A stretch of 64,000 nt of DNA from UBA4416 sp038327195 (GTDB taxonomy: Bacteria; Bacteroidota; Bacteroidia; B-17B0; Aurantibacillaceae): contig JBBQKU010000001.1 in the NCBI GenBank assembly GCA_038327195.1, positions 1-64,000 on the forward strand, given 5' to 3'. The number at the start of each line of letters is the position of its first letter. Within the stretch, counting starts at the first letter, position 1. Shown here piece by piece: positions 55,166 to 63,981 of the stretch. The position numbers were made by a program, and so were the translations under genes. The notes beneath the pieces are model-generated. The model did no database searches. It was not told the DNA's origin and saw only the letters and a list, made by a program, of their open reading frames with translations.

Positions 55166-56122
55166 ATGTTGAGTGTTAAATCTGCTTTAAAATTAATAAC
55201 ATTTCTTTTGCTCGCATCTTTTTCTGATTTGCTAAATGCGCAATCAATAAATCAATTTAATCATAAAGGAAAAAGAACTGGAAAATGGATTATTTATTTG
55301 GATGACTCAAATACCGTAAAATCATTTCAGGGAAAATTTAGAAATGGAATTTCTGTTGGTACTTGTTATTATTATACAAATGAAGGTGTTTTAGAAAAAA
55401 AAGATATTAAAAAGTTTAAAAAACTTAAAACAACATACTATCATTCAAACGGTAAGATAAGGTTAAAAGGTAATGCACGTTTAAAAAATATGCCAGATAA
55501 AATTCATTATTATTTTTATGGTAAATGGAAAGTTTATGATGAAATGGGCGTTTTAATAAAATCAAACTATTATGAAAAAGGCGAGTTAAAAAGAACAGTT
55601 TATGTTGATAAAAACAGCAAAACAAACGATTCATTGATTAATATATTAACTCAAATTGACAATGAATTTACTTTGCATAATAATATCTTGGTAGATAGTG
55701 CAAACAATAACAGAAAAAATAAAAGTAAATATCTTGAATTTAGAAATCAATTACGTTTAAAGGATAGTTTGACATTTGATAAAATAGAAAAAATTTTTGA
55801 AATTTACGGCTATCCTTCAACAGCAATTGTTGGAGAAGGATCTGTAATCCCCTTTTATTTACTTGGGTTTGCTCCAAATTCTGTTAAGGAAAAAAACTTG
55901 GAGATTTTAAAAACTGCCGCTGATAATAAAGATATTAGTTGGAAATCTTTGGCCATGTTTATTGATAAAATAAAAGTAGCTAAAAAAGAAAAACAAATTT
56001 ATAGAACTCAATTTTGGTATGATAAAAAAACAGAAAAAGAAATCTATTTTGAAACAGAGGATTTAGAACATTTAAATGAAAGAAGGCTTAAAGTTGGACT
56101 TGATTTTGTGATAGTAGATTAA
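55166..56122 (+). CDS. Exported MORN-repeat/DUF6624-like protein
   Basis: 318 residues from ATG 55166, overlapping no more than the spacer after the patatin gene. Signal peptide SALKLITFLLLASFSDLLNAQ. First half: MORN-type repeats (GKRTGKWIIYL, HSNGKIRLKGNA, YGKWKVYDEMGVLIKSNYYEKG). Second half: DKIEKIFEIYGYPSTAIVGEGS, resembling DUF6624. It follows the patatin gene by 2 bp and is probably co-transcribed. Function unknown. Confidence 0.6.
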   Translation: MLSVKSALKLITFLLLASFSDLLNAQSINQFNHKGKRTGKWIIYLDDSNTVKSFQGKFRNGISVGTCYYYTNEGVLEKKDIKKFKKLKTTYYHSNGKIRLKGNARLKNMPDKIHYYFYGKWKVYDEMGVLIKSNYYEKGELKRTVYVDKNSKTNDSLINILTQIDNEFTLHNNILVDSANNNRKNKSKYLEFRNQLRLKDSLTFDKIEKIFEIYGYPSTAIVGEGSVIPFYLLGFAPNSVKEKNLEILKTAADNKDISWKSLAMFIDKIKVAKKEKQIYRTQFWYDKKTEKEIYFETEDLEHLNERRLKVGLDFVIVD

Positions 56123-56168
56123 TGATTACACTAATTTGATTTATAAAATAGATCGAAATTATCCTATA

Positions 56169-56234
56169 TAATGCCGATGCGATAGCTGTTTAGATAAATG
56201 AAATTAGTCTATTAAAGATATGCTTTCGGCATTA
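56169..56234. repeat. Widely spaced inverted repeat in an intergenic region
   Basis: TAATGCCGA at 56169-56177 and TCGGCATTA at 56226-56234, a perfect 9 bp inverted repeat with a 48-nt spacer, 47 bp after the MORN/DUF6624 gene. It could be a large stem-loop or a protein-binding pair. Confidence 0.5.
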
Positions 56235-56344
56235 ACTCTGCTTAAACCTTAATTGACACGTTCTTTATATCATTATACTCAATATTTTCATATTTAACAA
56301 ATTTTAAATATTCCAATACTGCAATTGCACTTAAATTTGAATTA

Positions 56345-56373
56345 TTGTAGATTCAATAAAATTTATACTTTTG
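56345..56373 (+). promoter_or_regulatory. Promoter of the thioredoxin-like gene
   Basis: TTG at 56345-56347, 18 bp spacer, TACTTTTG at 56366-56373 (exact TAnnTTTG). It lies inside the upstream extension of the frame, and the next ATG is 12 bp on; this supports the start at 56385. Confidence 0.5.
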
Positions 56374-56384
56374 AAGAACTTATT

Positions 56385-57902
56385 ATGAAAAAAATACTAT
56401 TTAACATCGCCCTTTTTTCTGTTTTTACTAGCCTAAGCGCTCAAACAGGACATGAAATAAAAATTAATTTTAAGAATTGCAAAGATTCTGTTGCTTATTT
56501 AGCTTACTATCAATTTGATAAGTCATATTTAGCAGATACTTGTAAAAAGATTGTTAAAGGTAATATCATTTTCAAAGGGAAAAATAATTTAGATAAAGGT
56601 GTTTATTATTTGGTTAGCCAAGATAAGGCAAGATACTTTGATTTTTTTGTAGACGATCAAAATCAAAAAATACAAATGTCTACAGATACAATTGATTTAG
56701 TTAAGAATCTTAAGTGTTCTACATCAAAAGAAAATGATGATTTTTTCTCATACATTAAATTTATTACAGCTAAAAATATTGAATTTTCTGGGTTTAGATC
56801 TAAAACAAAAGGAATGAGTAAATCTGATTCTACCACTTTTGTGAATGGAAAAGGAAAAGCGTTGAATGAAAGTGTGACAAATTTTGAAAAATCATTTATG
56901 GAACAGCATAGGGGAACTTTTGTTGGTGATGTTATTAATTTAAAAATGGAAAAAGAAGCTAAAGATATTCCAAAAGCTTCAAATGGTAGACCTGATAGTA
57001 TTTACATGTATAATTATTATAAGGCGCATTATTGGGATGGCGTAAATTTTCAAGATGATGGAATTATGCGCACTCCATTTTTTGCAGATAGAATAAAAAA
57101 ATACTTTAATAGTGTAATAGTTCAAAATCCAGATTCGATTAATGTTGAAATTGATAGAATGATGAGTAAAACTAAACAGGGTTCAAAAATGAATATGTTT
57201 TTATTAGCCTATTTTACACCAACTTATGAATCTGCTAAAGTGATGGGCTTTGATAAAGTATTTGTCCATCTAATTGATACCTATTTTAGAACAGGTAAAG
57301 CTAAAGGTATTTATGATGATAAAACTATTGATAATATTGAAAAACGTGGCGATATATTAAAACCTTTGATGTTAGGAAGCATAGCTCCAGATTTATTAAT
57401 GATTGATACTGTTGGACATAAAGCGGTTGCAAAAATGGGTTTTGATACTGTGAAAACAAGTGCAGGAGCAACTGAATTGTATTACAAAAACATTCAAAAT
57501 TTAACTCAATCTTTTGTTTCGATGTCAACAGTAAAAGCTGATTATTTAGTTCTTGTATTTTGGGATGTAGATTGTGGACATTGTAAGACGGAAATCCCTA
57601 AATTATTAGAAGAATATCATGCTTTAGTAAAAGATAAAAAGGATGTGAAAGTATTCAGTGTTTATACGCAGCATGAATATGAAAAATATCGTAAATATAT
57701 TATTGATAACAAATTGGATTGGATAAATGTATATGATGGTGTTCATATTAATAATATAAAAGAAAAGTATGATATTTATTCGACTCCTGTAATTTACGTT
57801 CTTGATAGAAACAAACGTATAAAAGCTAAGCGTATTAGCACAGAACAAGTAAAAGATATTATTACTCAAATGGAAATTGAATATAAGGTTAATAAAAAGT
57901 AA
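56385..57902 (+). CDS. Thioredoxin-like protein with DUF4369/DUF5106-type regions
   Basis: 505 residues from ATG 56385, chosen because a signal peptide (KKILFNIALFSVFTSLSAQ) and promoter fit it; the frame extends to 56325 without reason. The N-terminal part is DUF4369-like, the middle is helical (DUF5106-like), and the C-terminus is a TlpA/thioredoxin fold with WDVDCGHCKTEIPKL, a CxxC redox pair, and the cis-Pro in YSTPVIYVLD. Probably periplasmic and involved in disulfide reduction. The next gene's leader hairpin lies 34 bp after the stop. Confidence 0.82.
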   Translation: MKKILFNIALFSVFTSLSAQTGHEIKINFKNCKDSVAYLAYYQFDKSYLADTCKKIVKGNIIFKGKNNLDKGVYYLVSQDKARYFDFFVDDQNQKIQMSTDTIDLVKNLKCSTSKENDDFFSYIKFITAKNIEFSGFRSKTKGMSKSDSTTFVNGKGKALNESVTNFEKSFMEQHRGTFVGDVINLKMEKEAKDIPKASNGRPDSIYMYNYYKAHYWDGVNFQDDGIMRTPFFADRIKKYFNSVIVQNPDSINVEIDRMMSKTKQGSKMNMFLLAYFTPTYESAKVMGFDKVFVHLIDTYFRTGKAKGIYDDKTIDNIEKRGDILKPLMLGSIAPDLLMIDTVGHKAVAKMGFDTVKTSAGATELYYKNIQNLTQSFVSMSTVKADYLVLVFWDVDCGHCKTEIPKLLEEYHALVKDKKDVKVFSVYTQHEYEKYRKYIIDNKLDWINVYDGVHINNIKEKYDIYSTPVIYVLDRNKRIKAKRISTEQVKDIITQMEIEYKVNKK

Positions 57903-57936
57903 TTAAACTGATTTAGTAGTTTTTTTCTTTTTTTTT

Positions 57937-57990
57937 AAGGATTTTTTCATGTAGTTTTAGCTTAAACTAAAATTTCATGAAAAAATCCTT
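57937..57990 (+). promoter_or_regulatory. Long hairpin enclosing the start codon of the next T9SS gene
   Basis: Perfect 15 bp inverted repeat AAGGATTTTTTCATG (57937-57951) / CATGAAAAAATCCTT (57976-57990). The loop has its own TAGTTT/AAACTA stem. The ATG at 57977 is in the right arm, and a T-rich tract follows. It can act as the terminator of the thioredoxin gene and/or block translation of the next one. Confidence 0.75.
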
Positions 57991-60613
57991 TTCTTTTTTA
58001 TTACTATTTTTTCTTTTTTCTAGAGGTTTTTCTCAATTAACTTTAAAAGTACAAGTAGAAAGTATTCAGGTATTAAGCAATGTAGATTGCGATCCCGCTA
58101 TAGGTGATAATAGTGATTTTGTATTTGAATTTAAAGCTACCGACAATACACCATTTGCAAATTCAAATAATGCTCCTGTTGCAGGAAGTATCGGTATGTG
58201 TAATTACGCTGTTGTTAATGAAAACAATGGCCCATTCAATATCATTCCTGCACTTCCCGGAACAGCTGTTTTTTCACCAACTACAGGTGTTTTTTTTGAT
58301 AGAAGTTATTCCTGCAAAAAAGATATACCAAGTAAAATAACAATTAATTGGAGAGGATATGAAAATGATGATGCTGTTGTTCCATCCATAGCACCAGTGG
58401 CAAGTGGAATTACAGCAATAGGTACTCAAACAGTTGGCATTCTTTTTCAAGCACCATATGTTCAGTCGTTTCAATATACATTAACTTCAATGGATGGAGG
58501 ATGTCCTCAAACTTATGTAATTAATTTTAGTGTTTTGGTAAATTATGGAATGTATATTCCGTTGTTTATTGATCACATTCACGAATCTACAATATGTACT
58601 GCTGCAAGTAATGGTACCTTAGAAGCACATCCTTTAGGTGGCTTTGGAGCAATTTTAAATGATTGGAGTAACGACGGATTAGGTGATTATGATGACCCAC
58701 TTATTATTTCTGGCTTAACTGCTGGAACCTACACCTTTGTTGCAAAAGATGCTTTAAATTGTACGGATACTTTAGTTGCAAATATTTACCAAATAAATCC
58801 ACCAACACCATTGTCTGGGTTTACGGCATTTACATCAACTGTTTGTACCGGACAAAGTGGCGTTTTGTTCTCAGTTCCTCCGCAGGTTAGTAATACCTAT
58901 ACATGGAATTTTTCGGGTGCTGGAACCACACTATCAGGAATAACAAATTCTGTTACGTTAGGTTTTTTATCAACCGCAACAACTGGTACATTAAGTGTAT
59001 TTGCACAAAATAGTTGCTCTGTAACACCAACCTTAACTATGCAAATTACTGTTCATTCAACGCCAACAGTTGTAATAGCAGGTAATTCAACGGTATGTGA
59101 TAATTCTTCAGAAATATTAACGGCAAGTGGCGCAACCAGTTATACGTGGAGCACGGGTGCAAATACAAGTACCATTTCAGTTTCTCCTTTATCTCTAACT
59201 ATATATTCTGTTAATGCAAGTAATTTTAATTGTTATTCAACTCAACAATTTACAATGGCCGTTTTAGCATCTCCAACAGTTCAAATTACGGGATCAACGT
59301 TAGCCGTCTGTCCTAATCAAACAGTCGCATTAAATTCTACTGGAAGTGGTAGTTTATTTATATGGAGTGATGGATTTATTGGTTCAAACCATACCGTTTT
59401 TAGTATGTCAACAACAATATATACAGTTACAAACACCTATACTAATTCGTGCGTAGCTCAAGCAACGTTTACACTAAATGTGAATCCGAATCCCATTTTA
59501 TCGATATCTGGTTCTGCTACAGTTTGTCCTAATAAAACAGTTACTCTTACAGCAAGTGGAGCTACTACTTATAGTTGGAGTTCAGGTTCGGCAATTAGTT
59601 CAACAACAATTTCACCTTTTTCATTAACTACGTTAACAGTTATAGGAACTAATAGCATTACAGGATGTTCATCTTCTAAAACGGTAAGTGTTAATGTTTA
59701 TTCCGTTTCTCCAATTTCAATATCAGGCAATACAGCGGTATGTTCTGGTGGGCAACAAATATACGTAGCTTCTGGTTCTGCATTTTATTTATGGAATAAT
59801 GGCGCAACAGCAAATACAAATACTATTACACCCACAGGCGCTATGACTCTTAGTGTTGTTGGTACAAATATATATGGTTGTAAAGATTCAACTTCCTTGT
59901 CCATTTTAGTGGGAATAACCCCAACAGTTTCAATTATAGGAATTGATAGTGTTTGTGCTGGGCAAACAGTAATCTTAACTACTACTGCTATAGCAGCTAT
60001 TTCATACAGCTGGAATACAGGTGCAACAACAAACAGTATTTCAATTAATCCACTTGTAACATCCATGTACAGCGTTACTGCAATTAATGGAGGTTGCACT
60101 ACTATTAATTCACATTTAGTTGTTGTGAAACCAGCTCCAATGATTGTCTTTTCTTTACCTCAAAATATTTGTTCTGACGCGCCTCCTTTTGTATTAACTG
60201 CAACTCCAGCTGGCGGCAGTTACATTGGATCAAGTATTATGAGTAATACATTTAATCCATCAATTGGGGTTGGTAGTTATCCAATTACCTATAGTGTTTC
60301 TAATAGTTTCGGTTGTGTTTCTTCTGTTACTAATACGATGGTTGTTTTATCGTGTATTGGGGTAGCCGAAATTTTAGATGATAATTTATTAAATTTATTT
60401 CCGAATCCTACATTAAATGAAATTCAAATTCGATCAGATAAGTTTATTGAGCAATTAAATGTATTTGATTTTACAGGAAAATTAATTTTCACAAAAAATG
60501 GTGTAATGAATAATCAAGTAATTGATTTAAATTCTTTTGCCAAAGGAATGTACTTCTTTACCATTTATTTTGAGGGAAATAAAACGAAGACTGTTAAGGT
60601 TATTAAAGATTAG
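57977..60613 (+). CDS. Large secreted repeat protein with T9SS type A sorting domain
   Basis: 878 residues; signal peptide FSFLLLFFLFSRGFSQ. After a unique N-terminal region (to about 270) come seven or so Ig/PKD-like modules of about 80 residues with the theme 'G-x-x-x-V-C-x(n)-A-S-G-A-x-x-Y-x-W-S', similar to those of the gene at the left edge. The end is a Por-type sorting domain (LFPNPTLNEIQIRS, NVFDFTGKLI, FAKGMYFFTIYF). Likely an adhesin or surface filament. Its start codon is in a 15 bp stem. Confidence 0.82.
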   Translation: MKKSFSFLLLFFLFSRGFSQLTLKVQVESIQVLSNVDCDPAIGDNSDFVFEFKATDNTPFANSNNAPVAGSIGMCNYAVVNENNGPFNIIPALPGTAVFSPTTGVFFDRSYSCKKDIPSKITINWRGYENDDAVVPSIAPVASGITAIGTQTVGILFQAPYVQSFQYTLTSMDGGCPQTYVINFSVLVNYGMYIPLFIDHIHESTICTAASNGTLEAHPLGGFGAILNDWSNDGLGDYDDPLIISGLTAGTYTFVAKDALNCTDTLVANIYQINPPTPLSGFTAFTSTVCTGQSGVLFSVPPQVSNTYTWNFSGAGTTLSGITNSVTLGFLSTATTGTLSVFAQNSCSVTPTLTMQITVHSTPTVVIAGNSTVCDNSSEILTASGATSYTWSTGANTSTISVSPLSLTIYSVNASNFNCYSTQQFTMAVLASPTVQITGSTLAVCPNQTVALNSTGSGSLFIWSDGFIGSNHTVFSMSTTIYTVTNTYTNSCVAQATFTLNVNPNPILSISGSATVCPNKTVTLTASGATTYSWSSGSAISSTTISPFSLTTLTVIGTNSITGCSSSKTVSVNVYSVSPISISGNTAVCSGGQQIYVASGSAFYLWNNGATANTNTITPTGAMTLSVVGTNIYGCKDSTSLSILVGITPTVSIIGIDSVCAGQTVILTTTAIAAISYSWNTGATTNSISINPLVTSMYSVTAINGGCTTINSHLVVVKPAPMIVFSLPQNICSDAPPFVLTATPAGGSYIGSSIMSNTFNPSIGVGSYPITYSVSNSFGCVSSVTNTMVVLSCIGVAEILDDNLLNLFPNPTLNEIQIRSDKFIEQLNVFDFTGKLIFTKNGVMNNQVIDLNSFAKGMYFFTIYFEGNKTKTVKVIKD

Positions 60614-60695
60614 ATACCCTTTAATAATGATTTATTAAACAACCCTTAATGATGAGCTTGAATAGTCTGATTATTTTTGCCAAATAATTTGTACT

Positions 60696-61322
60696 ATGTT
60701 AACTTTCCTTTTGAGTAATTACATTTCATTACTCTCTCTTATTAATCCTTTGGGCGCAATGCCTGTTTTCTTATCACTCACAGCTAATCACCCATCTAAA
60801 TGGATAAAAAAACAATTATTAAAAACTATTTTAAATGTTTTTGTTATTTGTGTTTTGTCCTATCTAATCGGAAATCATATTTTAGGATTTTTTGGAATTT
60901 CAATAAATGCTTTAAAAATTGCAGGAGGTATATTGATATCGCGCTCGGGGTTTCAGCTATTAAATGCAAAACATAAAAAAGACATAGGAAAAAAAATTCA
61001 AGAGGAATCTTTACATAAAGAAGACATTTCTTTTACGCCTTTAGCTATGCCTTTATTATCAGGCCCTGGCTCTATTTCTTTTTTAATTAATTTATCTATT
61101 CAAACAAAAGATATCCCCGAAAACATAGTTTATGTTTTAATTTCTATTTTATTTGTTTGTATTTCTATTTATGTCGTTTTATTTTTAGCTCCAAAAATTT
61201 TAACTTTTATGGGGCAAGCTGGTTTAAAAGCAATGTCAAAAATCATGGGTTTTATTGTTCTTTCCATTGGTATTCAGTTAATTATTAGTAGTATTATTTC
61301 TATATTAACAGTGCTTAAATAA
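60696..61322 (+). CDS. MarC family integral membrane protein
   Basis: 208 residues with six membrane helices. SLINPLGAMPVFLSLT at the N-terminus and PLAMPLLSGPGSISFLI in the middle are the two inverted NPxG-type repeats of MarC. The family was once tied to multiple antibiotic resistance without proof; the substrate is unknown. Confidence 0.88.
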   Translation: MLTFLLSNYISLLSLINPLGAMPVFLSLTANHPSKWIKKQLLKTILNVFVICVLSYLIGNHILGFFGISINALKIAGGILISRSGFQLLNAKHKKDIGKKIQEESLHKEDISFTPLAMPLLSGPGSISFLINLSIQTKDIPENIVYVLISILFVCISIYVVLFLAPKILTFMGQAGLKAMSKIMGFIVLSIGIQLIISSIISILTVLK

Positions 61323-61362
61323 GGCTTTGCTTTTCTATCAAATGCAATAATTTTTGTTAATA

Positions 61363-61394
61363 TTTTGTTATTAACTAAATTAGTACTATCTTTG
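61363..61394 (+). promoter_or_regulatory. Promoter of the DEAD-box helicase gene
   Basis: TTTTG at 61363-61367, 19 bp spacer, TATCTTTG at 61387-61394; exact fit to the Bacteroidota consensus. It implies a leader of about 125 nt. Confidence 0.75.
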
Positions 61395-61396
61395 CC

Positions 61397-61484
61397 CCGC
61401 AAAAGATTTAATATTTGCGTCCATACCATTGTAATTTAGCCAGACGTCGGCGAGGATAATTACAGCTACTGCGGAAATTAAATC
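61397..61484 (+). promoter_or_regulatory. Structured 5' leader of the DEAD-box helicase (pseudoknot-like)
   Basis: Complementary pairs: CCGC (61397-61400) with GCGG (61471-61474); GATTTAAT (61405-61412) with ATTAAATC (61477-61484); and between them GTAATT (61431-61436) with AATTAC (61458-61463), enclosing GCC/GGC. The first two cross each other, so they are either a pseudoknot or two alternative folds. It is GC-rich for this genome. A temperature- or auto-regulated leader is plausible because DEAD-box helicase genes are often cold-induced. Confidence 0.5.
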
Positions 61485-61524
61485 TATTAGAGCAGATAGT
61501 ATTAATCAAATTAAAAAAAAGAAA

Positions 61525-63570
61525 ATGACATTTCAAGACTTAGGCTTGGAGCCAATGCTCCTTAAGGCCGTAACAGAGATGGGGTTCGAGAGTCCAACTC
61601 CCATTCAAGAACAAACAATTGCACAATTAAAAGACAAGTCGTCGGATATTGTAGCACTAGCACAAACAGGAACTGGTAAAACCGCAGCCTTTGGTTTACC
61701 ATTATTAGCGAAATTAGATTTAACATCACGTTTCACACAAGCACTTATTTTAGCTCCAACTCGTGAGTTGTGTATGCAAATAAGTAAAGATTTAATTAAC
61801 TACTCAAAATATATGGGTGGTTTAAAAGTAACTGCCGTTTATGGAGGAGCGCCAATTATGGGGCAAATTCGTGATTTAAAAATGGGTTCTCAGGTAGTTG
61901 TTGCAACTCCAGGCCGTTTAATAGATTTAATTGACCGTAAGGCAATGGATTTATCTCACGTTGATGTTGTTGTACTTGATGAGGCAGATGAAATGCTTAA
62001 CATGGGTTTCAAAGATGATTTAGATATGATCTTAGGAAATACTCCACCTACAAAAAACACTTGGTTATTCTCTGCCACAATGCCTCGCGAAGTTGAGCGT
62101 ATTGCTAGTAAATATATGGAAACACCAATTGAAATTAGTGTTGGTAAAAAGAATCAAGGTGCTGAAAACATTCAACATATTTATTACACAGTTAACCAAC
62201 GTGATAGATATGCTGCATTAAAACGTATTGCAGATTTTTACCCAGATATATTTGGTATTGTTTTTTGCCGTACAAAAGCAGAAACACAAGAAGTTGCCGA
62301 TAATTTAATTAAAGATGGTTATAACGCAGATGCTATTCACGGAGACTTATCTCAAGCACAACGTGATTTAGTAATGAAACGTTTCCGTAGCCGTACGTTG
62401 CAAATGTTAGTAGCTACTGACGTTGCAGCTCGTGGTATTGATGTTAATAATGTGACGCATGTTATTAATTACAACTTACCTGAAGAGGCAGAAAACTACA
62501 CACATCGTTCTGGTAGAACTGGTAGAGCTGGAAAATCTGGTATCGCAATTGCAATTGTTACACCTCGTGAACAAGGAAAAATTAAAGATATAGAGCGTAT
62601 TATGGGAAATAGTTTTACAAAAGCTGATGTGCCTGACGGTGTTGCAGTTTGCGAAAAACAATTATTTCACTTGGTAACAAAATTGCATGAAGTTGAAGTA
62701 AAAGATGATGAAATTGAAAAATACCTTCCAAAAATTTATGACGAATTAAAAGATTTAACGAAAGAAGAATTGATTAAGCGTTTTATTTCAGAAGAATTTA
62801 ATCGTTTCTACAATTACTATCAAAATTCGCAAGATTTAAACATGGGTAATGATGGAGGAAACAATGGTAAAACAACTCGTTTCTTTGTTAATATGGGTGT
62901 TTTAGATGGATTTAATAAAAATTCGATTAAAGATTTCTTAGTTGAAATTTCTAATATTCAAGCACGAATGATTTTTAACATTGATGTTAAAAATAGTTTC
63001 TCGTTTTTTGAAACTGAAAACAAATTTGTTGACCCATTATTAGCTTTAAACAAAGCTGGTATTGAATTTAATGGTCGTGGTATTTCTTTTGAAGTATCTA
63101 AAGCAAAACCTTCAGGCGGATACGGAGAAAAACGTTCTTACGGTGGTGGTTCAAGAGAAGATGGTCAACGTCGTTCATACGGTGGAGGAGATAGAGGCGG
63201 AGAGCGTAAATCATACGGTGGTGGCGAACGTCGCTCATACGGTGGTGGCGAAAGAAGCGGAGAACGCAAATCTTATGGTGGTGGAGAAAGAAGTGGAGAG
63301 CGTAAATCATACGGTGGAGGCGAAAGTCGTTCATTTGGTGGAGGCGAAAGAAGCGGAGAACGTAAATCATACGGTGGAGGAGAAAGAACAGGAGAGCGTA
63401 AATCATATGGTGGCGAAAGAACTTCAGGTGAGCGCAAAACTTATGGAAGTGGAGAACGTAAGCCGTTTGTAAGCTCTCGTGAAGGTGGCGAAAACAAGCC
63501 ATCAGGCGAAAGATCATTTGGCGGTTCGTCAGAAGGTGGAGAACGTCGTGGTCGTTTTACCAAAGACTAA
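61525..63570 (+). CDS. DEAD-box RNA helicase with DbpA-type RNA-binding domain and Gly/Arg-rich tail
   Basis: 681 residues. Q motif (MGFESPTPIQEQTI), Walker A AQTGTGKT, DEAD box VLDEADEML, SAT motif, and HRSGRTGRAGKSG. Residues about 445-530 form a DbpA-like RNA-binding domain (FFVNMGVLDGF). The last about 145 residues are repeats of the kind [RK]S[YF]GGGERSGER, positively charged and disordered, as in RGG-type RNA-binding tails. It remodels structured RNA, probably in ribosome assembly or at low temperature. Own promoter, long leader and terminator. Confidence 0.92.
   Translation: MTFQDLGLEPMLLKAVTEMGFESPTPIQEQTIAQLKDKSSDIVALAQTGTGKTAAFGLPLLAKLDLTSRFTQALILAPTRELCMQISKDLINYSKYMGGLKVTAVYGGAPIMGQIRDLKMGSQVVVATPGRLIDLIDRKAMDLSHVDVVVLDEADEMLNMGFKDDLDMILGNTPPTKNTWLFSATMPREVERIASKYMETPIEISVGKKNQGAENIQHIYYTVNQRDRYAALKRIADFYPDIFGIVFCRTKAETQEVADNLIKDGYNADAIHGDLSQAQRDLVMKRFRSRTLQMLVATDVAARGIDVNNVTHVINYNLPEEAENYTHRSGRTGRAGKSGIAIAIVTPREQGKIKDIERIMGNSFTKADVPDGVAVCEKQLFHLVTKLHEVEVKDDEIEKYLPKIYDELKDLTKEELIKRFISEEFNRFYNYYQNSQDLNMGNDGGNNGKTTRFFVNMGVLDGFNKNSIKDFLVEISNIQARMIFNIDVKNSFSFFETENKFVDPLLALNKAGIEFNGRGISFEVSKAKPSGGYGEKRSYGGGSREDGQRRSYGGGDRGGERKSYGGGERRSYGGGERSGERKSYGGGERSGERKSYGGGESRSFGGGERSGERKSYGGGERTGERKSYGGERTSGERKTYGSGERKPFVSSREGGENKPSGERSFGGSSEGGERRGRFTKD
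63134..63470 (+). repeat. Codon repeats for the Gly/Arg/Ser tail
   Basis: About ten imperfect units of 24-36 bp, core TC[AT]TA[CT]GGTGG[AT]GG, encoding SYGGG plus ERSGER or similar. Unit number can change by slippage. The repeat also leaves long open frames in other phases, which are not genes. Confidence 0.8.
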
Positions 63571-63584
63571 ATATTCAGTTTACG

Positions 63585-63609
63585 GGATGCTGAATAACCT
63601 TCAGCATCC
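63585..63609 (+). terminator. Terminator-like hairpin after the helicase gene
   Basis: GGATGCTGAA / TTCAGCATCC with a 5-nt loop, 14 bp past the stop. Only a short T run follows. Confidence 0.65.
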
Positions 63610-63666
63610 TTTATAAACAAATATATTAGGACGCAAGTATATTATTTTGGAAATAAACCAACATTA

Positions 63667-63698
63667 TTTTGTTGATTAAAAAAAGAATACTATATTTG
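63667..63698 (+). promoter_or_regulatory. Promoter of rpmB
   Basis: TTTTG at 63667-63671, 19 bp spacer, TATATTTG at 63691-63698; exact consensus. The start codon is 46 bp downstream. Confidence 0.75.
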
Positions 63699-63744
63699 CG
63701 TCCCTATTTTAAGAGGAATAACAATTTAAAGAGAATAAAATAAC

Positions 63745-63981
63745 ATGTCACGTATTTGTCAATTAACTGGAAAAAAAGCAATGAAAGGAAACAATGTTTC
63801 TTTCTCTAACGCTAAAACACCTCGTCAGTTCAAAGTAAATTTAAAAACTAAAAAGTTTTTTATCCCAGAAACTGGTGAGTGGGTTACACTTCGTGTATCA
63901 ACTTCTGCAATTAAAAATATTAATAAAAAAGGAATTTACGCTTGTTTAAAAGACGCTGTAGAAAACGGCATTTTAGCTTAG
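63745..63981 (+). CDS. rpmB: Large ribosomal subunit protein bL28
   Basis: 78 residues. SRICQLTGKKAMKGNNVSFS and RVSTSAIKNINKKG are the bL28 pattern; only part of the zinc-type cysteines is kept (one Cys near the N-terminus, one near residue 66). In this phylum rpmG usually follows, just outside the window. Strong promoter upstream. Confidence 0.95.
   Translation: MSRICQLTGKKAMKGNNVSFSNAKTPRQFKVNLKTKKFFIPETGEWVTLRVSTSAIKNINKKGIYACLKDAVENGILA

Noticed and set aside
56325..56384. Upstream extension of the thioredoxin-like gene
   Set aside because: The extra 20 residues are not signal-like and the stretch contains a good promoter; ATG 56385 starts a proper signal peptide.
63062..63517. Long open frames in two other phases over the helicase tail
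   Set aside because: They follow from the repeated SYGGG/ERSGER codons; composition (Val/Glu/Asn or His/Arg repeats) is an out-of-phase reading of the repeat.
63629..63703. Divergent promoters around the GGACGCAA/TTGCGTCC repeat
   Set aside because: There is no minus-strand gene to the left (the helicase gene is on the plus strand), so a functional leftward promoter is not supported.
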